DNA of 64,000 nucleotides from Tetracladium setigerum (lineage: Eukaryota; Ascomycota; Leotiomycetes; Helotiales), in NCBI GenBank assembly GCA_031472005.1, contig PZJY01000003.1:992001-1056000 (forward strand), written 5' to 3'. The notes beneath the pieces are model-generated. The model ran no database searches, was not told the origin of the DNA, and saw nothing but the letters and a program-made list of their open reading frames with translations. Numbering within the stretch: the first letter of the stretch is position 1; each line of letters begins with the position of its first letter. This document shows, one piece after another, positions 21,024-30,608 of the stretch. Position numbers and translations under genes: made by a program.

Positions 21024-22243
21024 ATGGCTCCTGGCCAGACTCCCGCCCCCGACTTCAATGCTATAATCCAAGCAGGTACGTATGCAAGCATCTACCGATC
21101 GATCCTCACAAGGTCTTCGACTGCTAACATCCAACGTAGATCGTGAGCGCCGTAAGGCACAAAATCTCGCCCAAGAGATCTTCAGCAAGAATCGTCGAGC
21201 AAGCGCAGGCGCAGGTATCCCCAACCGCAAGCCAGCTATCAGTGGTTCACTTGCGAGCAGAATCGGTGTCCAGAAGGTATGAGGAGGAGAGTCAATCAAG
21301 AGACAAGATCACATATCTGACAACATCCAAGCGTACTGCGTCGACTGCAAGAGCTTCTCCACGACCTGCGGGCAATGTCAACTCGGAATGGACACACGAC
21401 TTGCACTCCTTGAACAACCCATCATCTTCAAGAAACCTACCACCAAACCCCCCTCGTGGCCCTCGTGCAGGACGAAATACACAAGGCGATCGATTGCGCA
21501 ATGTGTTAAATCGCACAGCGTCCTCCCCTGCCCTCAACAACCAGTTTAATATTGTTGGAAGCTCACAATCTGCCGCTGGAATATCAATACGAGGCCTTGC
21601 TGGCCCCTATTTGGTCATCGCAAAGAACCTTGCCCCAGGGACAACGACTGCTGATATTGAGAGCGCGATGGCACCTGTTGGTGGGGTTGTTGTAAGCTGT
21701 GTGATCATCGCAGAGAAGCCCATGGTCATCGCAGAGGTACTCTTTGAAACGAAGGAAGGCGCAGACAACGTCGTTGATACTTTCAACAACCAGAATGCAA
21801 GTCGCTCTGTCCTCTTAAACACGCAGAATGCTAACAGATATCTGCAGGCCGATGGCAACATCCTTATCGTCTATCACAAAAATGGGCCCATCTCTTCCGC
21901 GCACAAACTTCAAAAACCATCCGCGCCCAGAGCCTCCGCCGTCCGATCTGTCACACCTCTAGGCACACGAGCAGGTCACGGTCGCGCCGACTACCGTGAC
22001 AACTCGGATGCGTATCGAGGGCGTAGTCGCGAACGCACTCGTGACAACAATAACAGCAGAGATTATGTTCAGGACGGCACACATGGTTTCGAAGATCGTA
22101 TGGAGACGGACATTGAAAATCCTGAGACAAGTCGAGGTCTATACAGCGATACCTTGATCAACAACAATCGTGGCCGAGGAGGTGGAAACAACCGAGATCA
22201 AGGACGAGGAAACGGATATCAGAGAGGTGGGGATTACCGATGA
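21024..22243 (+). CDS. RRM/RGG RNA-binding protein
   Basis: Three exons: 21024-21075, 21140-21276 and 21332-22243. The introns are 64 nt (branch CTAAC) and 55 nt. The spliced product is 366 residues. The N-terminal region is basic and Ser/Arg-rich. An RNA-recognition motif spans about residues 135-235: YLVIAKNLAPGTT forms beta1, a divergent middle strand follows, and ILIVYHK ends it. The tail is Arg/Gly/Asn-rich with RGG-like boxes (NNRGRGGGNN, YQRGGDYR). The layout resembles REF/Yra1-type mRNA export adaptors or other nuclear RRM proteins, but I cannot place it in a named orthologue group. The AUG at 21024 is the first in frame and gives correct splicing phase throughout. Confidence 0.87.
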
Positions 22244-22796
22244 ATATATCGCTGATCACTCAGGCCAAACTCCTTATTCTCGGCCCACAACTCGGAATTT
22301 TTCATGAAATTAAGCGTAAGATCTTGAAGCTTCTTAGGGTTGGATGATGGGTACCATAGACTCCGTTATTTCAGCGACGACGTGAAATGGCAAAGCTATG
22401 CCACTTATGGATACGACAAAGCGCCCTTTTGGGAAAGACATGAATGATGGATATCAATTCTATTCAAGCTTTCCGTTTCAGGTGGCTCTAGAGTCTTTCT
22501 CCTGATAAATAACTGGCTTCTTTGGGTTCTGATTTATGTACAAAAATCCATACCGCAAGAAAACAATTCATCAACTACCATGGGCTCTTCGCTTCGTTCT
22601 ACGTATATACTCGAACTCCTCCATTACGACGTATCAGTTTCATTGAACCAAGTAAGGGCGCCCAGTGGGTCACTCCGCCTGTCTTTCACGCATATTCCTA
22701 GATTTCTAACCCACGTATGAGCACATCCCATCCTTCTCAAATTCCACAATAAACACACACTCCGACCCTCCAAACCCTCCCTATCAAGTTCTCAAG
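22244..22796. other. Intergenic between convergent genes
   Basis: No gene is supported. It separates the stop of the RRM gene from the stop of the minus-strand GPI-type protein and should contain two 3' UTRs. Confidence 0.6.
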
Positions 22797-23512
22797 TCAA
22801 AGAAGCACCAAGCCAACCCCCGCTGCCAGAGCCGCAACCACACCCCCATTCATCTCACCAAATATAGCAACAGCAGCCCCAGTACTCTTCGCACCCGCCG
22901 CCGTGGTCGGCGTAGGCGTGGGCGTAGGGAAAGGCCCTGTTCTAAAGTTCCCCTTCCTCCCATCCTGCAATAGTTGATAATCCCCGGTCTTCAAATTTGC
23001 GGTCGACTCTCCGTCATGGAAATCAAATGTTTGGAGGTTCATGCAGAAGAGCTCAGTGGTATTTACGGTGAAGCAGGTTTCTGCGCTGGTGCCTGTATTA
23101 AATACACTTTATCTTAGCACGAAAATGGGGGAATTGAGGAATTGGTTTTGGGTAGAGGGCGGTTGAACATATGGGATGGGGATGAGGATGGGGCAAAGCT
23201 TACACTCAAGCCCACCAGCTCTCTTCCTCAATTTTATCGAAGTCTTGAGGAGCTCGCTCGCGGCGACGAGAGCTTGATTGACGGCATCGTCGCTGCCACC
23301 GCCGGAGGAAGAGCTCTCTGCTACCAGTTTTTCCCAGGAGGCGGCATTTGCGGTTGTGCATGTCGCTGCGAGCTTTTTGAGAGGGAGTTGTGTTAGTTTG
23401 TACGCAGTAACAACTGGTGATGGAGGATGAGGAAAGGCAAGGAAAGAGAGCAAACACCCACTGCACTGGGAGCACAAAGTGTTATTAGGAGGAGTACTCT
23501 GGGGAGATACAT
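22797..23512 (-). CDS. Small secreted protein with probable GPI anchor signal
   Basis: Three exons on the minus strand: 23512-23462, 23372-23204 and 23092-22797, with phases 0 and 1 matching. The spliced product is 171 residues. It starts with a clear signal peptide (MYLPRVLLLITLCAPSALA), whose likely cleavage site spans the exon 1/2 junction. The mature domain has a few cysteines (ATCTTANA..., ECTSAETC, LFCMNLQTF). A Thr/Pro/Ala linker follows, and the protein ends in a hydrophobic tail (GVVAALAAGVGLVLL) typical of a GPI-attachment signal. It is expected at the plasma membrane or cell wall. I do not recognise a catalytic domain. The exon structure is inferred from phase, signal peptide and splice sites. 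Confidence 0.75.
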
Positions 23513-23618
23513 CTTTGCTTTAATGTTTGAATGATCGTGCACTACTGATTTAAATTGCACAGAAGAAAGTCACAGCGACCAGAGTGAGTTTGGCATATCC
23601 CATGTTATATATTCTCCA

Positions 23619-23870
23619 ATGCCCAGCCAAAAAAAAACTGCCTTGCTGTACTGTACACAAAACTACCTACCATACAAAATACTACCAAAAGCCTCAACGC
23701 AACCTGCAACCCATCGGACAGCCCCTCACCTCACCAACGCGATTGCATCGATTTTTAATTTACCCACAGCCGAAATACATCCGGCATTCCCGCATTTACG
23801 TTTGGAGCGTTGCGAAAGACTTGGTATTGATGAAGAGAAGGCTTTGAGTGGTGCTGGAATGTTACTTTAG
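23619..23870 (+). CDS. Possible small protein, 83 residues, unknown
   Basis: An AUG-started frame just 106 bp from the divergent start of the GPI-type gene. The second half (NAIASIFNLPTAEIHPAF, RLERCERLGIDEEKALSG) looks like an ordinary folded, charged protein, while the N-terminal part looks less typical. There is no known domain or signal. It could be a real small gene, the last exon of a larger one, or chance; transcript evidence would decide. Confidence 0.3.
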   Translation: MPSQKKTALLYCTQNYLPYKILPKASTQPATHRTAPHLTNAIASIFNLPTAEIHPAFPHLRLERCERLGIDEEKALSGAGMLL

Positions 23871-24675
23871 CGAAGTGGCGTTTTTGGTTGGAGGGTGTGA
23901 GATACGAGGTTACATGCTTTGAAATCTATGTGTTGGATTTTATTTATTACTCGGTGAGAAAAGAGGATTTGGTCTAATGATCAGATAATTTGCGGCTCTG
24001 CGGGGTGTTGTAAGTGGTTCCGGTGGTTGTTGTTTTGGTGGATGGTTGTGTTAAGCGAAACCTGTTAGTGACAGTAATCTTACATCCATATGGCTTTGTG
24101 TGAGAATAGATTGAATGAGTGCTTAGTTGCAAGTTGAGGTTTGATTTGACCAGCAAAATATCTAGTCGTTCTGGTCAGGCATAGACATTTCGGCAGGTCA
24201 GTATCTGGATTTTCTAAAAAGTGAATGCTTCTCCACTGGACTCTGGAGCTTTATGTGGTGGGGTTTGGCAGATACTTGAGAAGTTGACAGTGCTTTGAAT
24301 CACTTCTTTTATTTTTGGCAAAGTCTCAAGCTGAAATGCCAAGGAGGTGTTTAGGAGATGAGACGCCTGTTGTATGTGATTTTGCATCAACCAACTCACG
24401 AAATTATCAAACCATAGACCACCGAGGTAAGTTACAAGCAATTACTTGCAAGTACTGAGACCAAACCCCAAAAAGTGTGTCAAAGGCATCGTCGTCTTAT
24501 ATTTTCATGTGCATATATCCGCATGCCTTCCACCAACCCTGAATGCGCAATCGAGAGCAAACCACTTCCACTAACAATCCCAACTTCCACTCCCAATCTC
24601 AACTCAAGCCACCCATCCATCCAAACTAAATTCTAGAAACTCCCCAGAACTTCAAAAATCTCTTTTCGTTCATCA
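23871..24675. other. Intergenic
   Basis: AT-rich stretch of about 800 bp with no supported gene. It is the 3' flank of the minus-strand secreted-protein gene that ends at 24676. The short frames on both strands lack recognisable content. Confidence 0.55.
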
Positions 24676-25506
24676 TTAATACGGTCCACTTGGCCCGAAA
24701 AGAGAATCGCACTGGAAGTTGCAAAGATAAGTCGCCCGCTCATACAACCCATTGTACACGTTAGTCTTGCACCCTGTAGCAGGATCCCAACTTTTGCCTG
24801 TGTAAGAACCCCATGTCACAGTGACAGTGCCCGTGTCTGTCAACTGTACATAGAACACGGATTGTTAGCTGTGTATTATCAACTGGATAATTGACAGAGG
24901 ATGGCAAAGGAGAACTTCGGAGAGAGAAGTAAATGGCGGGCAAGGCTTACAGAGAATACAGTGGGGTTAATGGGGTTCGTGACATCAATGGTTGTGACAA
25001 GCTTGCTTCCCAATGGATATGAGGCAGCCTTCTCACCGGGGAGAGTGTCAGGCGGTGTCTCGTGGGTGTATATTGCGCCGCGAGTACTGGTATTGGTCCA
25101 GTGGTGGTCATGGTAGGTTATATCGAAGAGGTTGCCATGGTAGGTCCATCGCTCTGTTGAAATCTATCAGGAAAATGGAGATTTAAGGGGAAATGAAGAT
25201 GAAGGCTTGGAGAAGTCGAAAGGTAGCGGCAAGGTGTGGAACTGAGACTTACGAATGAAGACACTGCAGTCGTCTATTTGGTTTACATATTAGTGGCTGT
25301 ACCCAACTGGAAAATCTGGAGAATTTGACAGCAAATGGAAGAGACTCACGTGTATAGGTAGAGGTTGGAGCTGCTGCAACGACTGCGGTGGTAGTAGTAG
25401 TAGCGATTCTTTTGGTGGTAGTGGTTTTTGGCTTGTTTGGAGTAGGTGATGCTAAGGTGGTGCAGATGAGAGCTGCCAACAGGCAGATAATGAGAGTGAA
25501 GTGCAT
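24676..25506 (-). CDS. Small secreted protein, unknown, with a 21-nt microexon
   Basis: Four exons on the minus strand: 25506-25350, 25273-25253, 25153-24951 and 24843-24676. All splice phases agree and the product is 182 residues. Exon 2 is only 21 nt and encodes HDCSVFI together with the flanking bases. A signal peptide (MHFTLIICLLAALICTTLAS) is followed by a Pro/Thr/Lys-rich linker. A compact domain follows with RWTYHGNLFDITYHDHHW, SKLVTTIDV, VTVTWGSY and four cysteines. The fold is probably beta-rich. I do not recognise a family. The size, secretion signal and cysteines would fit a fungal effector-like or cell-surface protein, which is inference. Confidence 0.75.
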
Positions 25507-26391
25507 GGTCGAAAGGTTACCGGCGTCGATAGATTGGATGTGAGTTAATTGTTCCTGATATTCCGAAGCTAAAGCAACAGATTGTTTCGTTGCAATGCCG
25601 AAGAAATAAAGGTATCTTGGTTGATAGAAGACGAAGTGGGCGAGAAGAGCTTCTTTTATGCTGTTCGGAAAGGCTCAACTATTTTTCACAACTCTTCTTC
25701 ACTTTCCAAATTTTTAAAACCTGATTGACGGCCTCAATTCATCCGTTCGAATTCCGGTTCGGGCCAGTTCTGCAAAGTAATGCAGAAGTGTTGCAGAATA
25801 TGCTGTTGGATTTGAAGATTGCTATTTGTGAAGTACCACTGCAGGAATACTGCCTACACTTACGCAAATCTTCACCTCGGCTGGCCGTATAAATTCAGAA
25901 TAGATAAGAGGCACATCAAAGAATCAAGGCAGTGTCAAATCAAAGAGCGGCTGTGTCCTGTAGTCGTAAAGTGCATTCAAGAATCTGCGGCCACGATACA
26001 TTTATACAGAACCAACGACATGGTAACATTTTATCCTAGCGAATTAAAACCTCACGCTGGCGAGGCAATTCAGGGGCCGACAGAAGAACCAAAGTTACTT
26101 GCATATGCCGGGGCCAAGGAGCCACTGGGGGCCTCTATGCATTACAAACAATCCTTTGAAGGATTTGGTGCGCTCACAACAACGATATCACCTATTCATT
26201 GCTTCGTAAAAATGTGATTCAATGTGATCTAAAGCGAAATGTGATCGCGATTTGCAAAGCCATAACTCCCATTGCATGCACTAGTCCCCCCTGCCGTTCC
26301 ATCACATCCCAAGGTCGTCCAATCATGTTTTGTTAAAGGGTCAAAAATGTGACCTGAATTCCCACAACCGCCAAACTAAAGAATCAACCCC
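25507..26391. other. Intergenic
   Basis: About 885 bp between the start of the secreted-protein gene and the stop of LSG1. A 132-codon open frame on the plus strand (25819-26217) begins with TTG and shows no domain, so I do not call it. No RNA gene is seen. Confidence 0.55.
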
Positions 26392-28468
26392 TCAGTCAGC
26401 AAAGTAATCGGCCCTGCGCTTTCCATTGCCCTTGGTCCCGTTCTTGAAATGTTTTTTGCTGGTCAGCATTTTGACATCACTAGGATCAACGTCCTTTTCA
26501 AGAGCCAGTAAAGTCTTCTGCTTCCTTCCCGAAAGCTGCTTGCCGCTAGCTGTACCTTGCTGGGTATATTTGTGATTGAACGGCATGCGAAGATGTGCAG
26601 AGCTTGATTGTCCTTGTGCAAAAAATGCACCATCTAGCTTCTTGGACTTTGAGCCTTCTGGGAGAGGAACCACGTCCGAGTCAGCTACAGAAGCTGCGTC
26701 TTCGTTTGCAGATTCCATAGAGGCCAAGGCCAGTCTTCTCTTTTCTGGCAGGTGACCTTCGTCGTAAAGCTCCCTGTTGAACTCAAAGGCATCGATGTCC
26801 AATGGAGGTGGTTGACAGAACAGCAATTTCCCATTGACGTAATCTTTGAGGATGTATCTTGCAGCTCGAGACTCATCTGGCTGACCTTGACCAGTTCTTG
26901 TGAAACCTCGGGCTTTTGCGTAAGCCATAAGCATTTCTTCACCGGTTGGAGTACCTGTTCCACCTTCCTCGAGTGGTCTTGTTCGAATCTTCATTCCGTA
27001 AACAGCTTCTAAGAAAGCTTGCGGTATTCTCTTCGCAACGAGCCCTGCTGGTCCTGTGAATTCTCTCAATTGATCGATCGGGAGGATACCAGCAATCACG
27101 AGTTCGGCTTTAGTTGTAGCAAAGTTCGGGAAGACTAGACCGGGACAATCGCAAAGTAAGACTCGATCACTGAGATGGATAGTCTGGAAGTGCTTCGTCT
27201 TTCCAGGTGTTGAAGAGACAGAAACTTTCTTTGCACCGATCAGTGCGTTGATGGTAGAAGACTTTCCGACGTTGGGATATCCAACTAACCCAATTTGTGT
27301 CTTACGTGGCCGGTCCGAATTGGCATCTGGGCAAGTTAGCGATTGAAAATTTGCCAGAGTGGAAATACAAACCTTTGTTTTCTGGGGCGTGCAGCAAGAA
27401 TAACTCCTCAAGTTCGTCAACAGTAAGAATTCGCGTGCCTTCGTCCTCTTCTTCTTCCTCCTCCTCGGACTCCTCATCTTCTGATAGATCAAGAGCCTTG
27501 GCTTTTCCCGCCAGCTTGGATACAGGGGCTTTCTTCTCTTCTTCCTCTTCCTCGCTCTCTTCCTCCGAATCCGAAAACTCTCGTGTCTCGTTCATTTCCT
27601 TTGCCAAACTCGCAGAGAAGAACTTGTAAGCAATACCGGCCGCTTCAAAGTAATCGGCCCAGTATTGTCTTTGCTCTTGTGTCAACATATCTGCCTTGTT
27701 CACCAACAAAAGATTCTTCTTTCGGGGATCGACAACTTGGACATATTTCTCCAAATCTTCTGAACGGAAGAGTAATGGGTTTCGAGCATCAACAATCTGT
27801 ACGACTAAATCAGACCTCTCAATAACTCTCCACAATTGTCTCCAGACTTCCAGATTACGCTCGAAAGGCGTCAGCAGAAGATCGTTGTTTTCTTGCAATT
27901 CCGCTAATCCTCGACGCCACTCCAAAAGACTGTCCCTCTCCATCCTATCCAGTTCTTCAGGTGTGGTAGTCGAGTCCCACTTTGGTCTTCGGGGCACTGT
28001 GAGTCGATTTCTGTGTTCCTTTTGCTTTCCAACAGCTGCTCGCTCTTCTGCAGCCGATAGCAGATATGGGTTCTTCTGATCGGTATGGATAATCTTGACG
28101 TTATTCATCTTCTCCGCCGTGAAATCCGTTCCTGCCAACTCGGCCGTCGACAAGAATTCATCGAGAGCCGCTTGCTCGGTGACCGATCGCATCTTGACCC
28201 AACTGGCCTCCTTTCGGTCGCTTGTGACATACTGGCACTCATTAGCAAAGTCCCAGATGTCATTAGAAAGCAGTGCGTACAGTCTCTCCGGTCGCATGGT
28301 TGGTTCGTTGAATACCAGCAGATGTAACCTTCTTGCGATCATTTCCTTTTCCCTTGCCAAATCGATCGTTCATCAAACTACGAGTCGTCAGTGCCAGTCC
28401 AGATCAAAAAAGATTTCCACCCACCTATTTCCCAGCCCGACAGCATTTTTGGACTTTGCCAAAACCAT
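26392..28468 (-). CDS. LSG1: Large-subunit GTPase Lsg1 (60S maturation)
   Basis: Cytoplasmic circularly permuted GTPase that releases the export adaptor Nmd3 from pre-60S ribosomes. Four exons on the minus strand: 28468-28425, 28377-28281, 28231-27373 and 27326-26392. The introns are 46-49 nt and all phases match; the product is 644 residues. The N-terminus reads MVLAKSKNAVGLGNSLMNDR after splicing. The G-motif order is permuted as in the YlqF/YawG family: NKAD (G4) comes first and G1 GYPNVGKSST and G3 DCPGLV follow. An acidic Glu-rich insert (about residues 315-370) sits between them. A basic C-terminus (KNGTKGNGKRRADYF) closes it. Divergent from LTV1 with 341 bp between the starts. Confidence 0.96.
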
Positions 28469-28809
28469 TTTGAAGTCTGCTTGTTCGTAGACCAATATGC
28501 TTTGAAGAGCGTACACGCGCAATAGTTTTGGTGGTCCAAAAAGTCGTTCTTGGACGAAAGATGATCGCTTTTGAGGTTGGCGAATTTGTTTGTTGAGGGG
28601 TTGATTATCGAGCAGGAGGCAAATCGGCTTTGTGACGAAATTCCGAAATTTCGATCCGGCCCCGCCTCAGCGCGCACTTAAAAATTCCCTTGGGCTGGCT
28701 GCCACCACCACCACTCTGCCTCTTTTTTTCCCCAGTCACTTTTTATTACTTGGTCAATTTCCTCCACAACAACCACCTTTCACCAAGAACAAAATCAAAA
28801 TCCGCCAAA
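28469..28809. promoter_or_regulatory. Bidirectional promoter region LSG1 / LTV1
   Basis: 341 bp between the start codons of two ribosome-assembly genes transcribed away from each other. It contains a partly palindromic AT block, GAAATTCCGAAATTTCG, near 28640 and pyrimidine-rich tracts close to the LTV1 start. Shared control is inferred from distance and function; no factor site is demonstrated. Confidence 0.6.
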
Positions 28810-30027
28810 ATGGCTCGCAAGAAGTGGATCGATAAAAAGACGGCTACGCATTTTACTCTCGTTCATCGCCCTCAAAATGATCCCCTCATTCATGATGAGT
28901 CCGTCTCGTCGATGGTTCTCAACCCCACCAACCTGCCCAACTCGAGCAAGGTCAAGAAACTCGACGATCTAGCCTCCGAATTCGGTTCCGATTTGGGTGA
29001 GATCAGAGACAACGAGGGAGAGGCTGCTAACTATGGCGTTTACTACGATGATACGGAATACGATTACATGCAACACATCCGCGCTTTGGGGACTGGAGAA
29101 GGGGAAGCGTACTTTGTGGAGGCTCCAACAATTAAGAAGACCAAGGGCAAGGAAAAGGTGTCTCTAGAAGACGCATTGAGAGACTCGAGCCTGGAAGACA
29201 AAGGATTTGTTCTCGACGATGAAATCCTCCCATCAAAAAACCTTCGTAAAGCTACATACCAGTCACAACAAGATGTCCCAGATGCATTGGCAGGTTTCCA
29301 ACCAGACATGGATCCTAGATTAAGAGAGGTGCTGGAGGCTCTGGAAGATGAGGCATACGTCGACGATGATGACGAGATTTTTGGACAACTGGCTAAAGAT
29401 GGGGAAGAGATTGAGGAATACGAGTTCGAGCAAGGTGCCTGGGAGGATGAGGACGAGGGTTGGGAGTCTGATGATACTGCGAAGCCCATCAAAGAATACA
29501 AGGACGCACCAGAAGCTTCTGCCGCTGTTGCCAACGACGTTCGTGAAGATCACGGAGACGGAGAGTGGCTGGCAGATTTCAACAAGTTCAAAAAAGATCA
29601 GAAGAAAGTCGCATTTGCAGCTCCATCGGACCTCCAATCCTCTCTCATGACCACAACTACCAATGGAGGACGTCGAAAGAAGCGTAAAGGTGCTTTGACA
29701 AATCCTTCCAACTACTCCATGACATCCTCATCGATCTTCCGAACCGAAGGTCTCACCACCCTGGATGACAGATTTGAAGTGCTCGATGAAAAGTACAACG
29801 AAGAGGACGACGATATGGAATCCGTCTCGGCTGCTTCATCCATGTCTAGTGTACAAGGGCCGGTTCGAGGAGATTTTGACAGTATCATGGACGATTTCTT
29901 GGGAAATTATACGATGACTGGGAATGGGCATGTCAAAAAGGGAAAATACCAGTCTGGTATGGAGCAATTAGACGAGGTTCGCAAAGGTTTGGGACCTGCA
30001 AGATTTAGGAAGAGTCAAAGAGCATAA
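28810..30027 (+). CDS. LTV1: Ribosome biogenesis protein Ltv1 (40S maturation)
   Basis: Assembly factor bound to pre-40S particles, which must leave before final cytoplasmic maturation. A single exon of 405 residues begins MARKKWIDKKTATHFTLVHR, the conserved Ltv1 start. Highly acidic central blocks follow (around DEAYVDDDDEIFGQLAKDG). Conserved segments are EFEQGAWEDEDEGW and the C-terminal LTTLDDRFEVLDEKY. A basic end (KGLGPARFRKSQRA) closes it. The AUG at 28810 is chosen because the conserved sequence begins there; a longer frame upstream starts inside pyrimidine-rich 5' UTR. Head to head with LSG1. Confidence 0.95.
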   Translation: MARKKWIDKKTATHFTLVHRPQNDPLIHDESVSSMVLNPTNLPNSSKVKKLDDLASEFGSDLGEIRDNEGEAANYGVYYDDTEYDYMQHIRALGTGEGEAYFVEAPTIKKTKGKEKVSLEDALRDSSLEDKGFVLDDEILPSKNLRKATYQSQQDVPDALAGFQPDMDPRLREVLEALEDEAYVDDDDEIFGQLAKDGEEIEEYEFEQGAWEDEDEGWESDDTAKPIKEYKDAPEASAAVANDVREDHGDGEWLADFNKFKKDQKKVAFAAPSDLQSSLMTTTTNGGRRKKRKGALTNPSNYSMTSSSIFRTEGLTTLDDRFEVLDEKYNEEDDDMESVSAASSMSSVQGPVRGDFDSIMDDFLGNYTMTGNGHVKKGKYQSGMEQLDEVRKGLGPARFRKSQRA

Positions 30028-30608
30028 TGGATCTTGGGTTTGCTGGAGTTTTGAGGGACAAATGATGGCATAAAAAAGGCGTTCTGGTCATTAAATTTGG
30101 CATCAAAGATACCTCGATTGCTATGGAGTTTGATATAGTGTGATTGTTCGACTGGGTGCAAATCAAAATTAAAATCAAAATACTACCTGCATTATTCGAA
30201 TGTATTTGATATGCCACACTTAAGCACCTGGAATACACCATAGAGTTAGGTATCAATAAGGCATCATATATCTTGTGTAGGTTCCGAGTAAAATGAAAGA
30301 AGAAAAAAAAACAATTCTATGGCAATGGTCTTGGAACTAACCATTGTGCTTCCGCTTTTGAAAGGCGGTGGGTAGAATAAGGTTATACTGGGTCTCCACT
30401 TTTATTAGCTGCCCTGGCATCGCGAAGCTTCATTTGCAGTTCATCTTTGACAATAGCAAGCCGTCCTATTCTTCGAACAATAGGCGCGCCCAGAAGCGAC
30501 CACAATAGACAGATGAATTCACCTCCTTCTCGCTATATCCTCTCGCTTTGCTCTCTCCAATCCTCTTCCTCCTCCTCTTCCTGATCATGATCTTCCAACA
30601 ACGCCAAA
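30028..30608. other. Intergenic, LTV1 3' flank and SAC3 promoter
   Basis: About 580 bp with no supported gene. AT-rich in the middle and pyrimidine-rich (CTCCTCCTCTTCC) just before the SAC3 start, which is a common look for fungal promoters. Confidence 0.55.

Noticed and set aside
25735..25775. Sequence GTTCGAATTCCGG resembling a tRNA T-arm
   Set aside because: No matching acceptor, D- or anticodon arms could be folded around it.
25819..26217. 132-codon open frame on the plus strand
   Set aside because: Starts with TTG, shows no domain, and lies in AT-rich intergenic DNA; no in-frame AUG supports a conserved protein.
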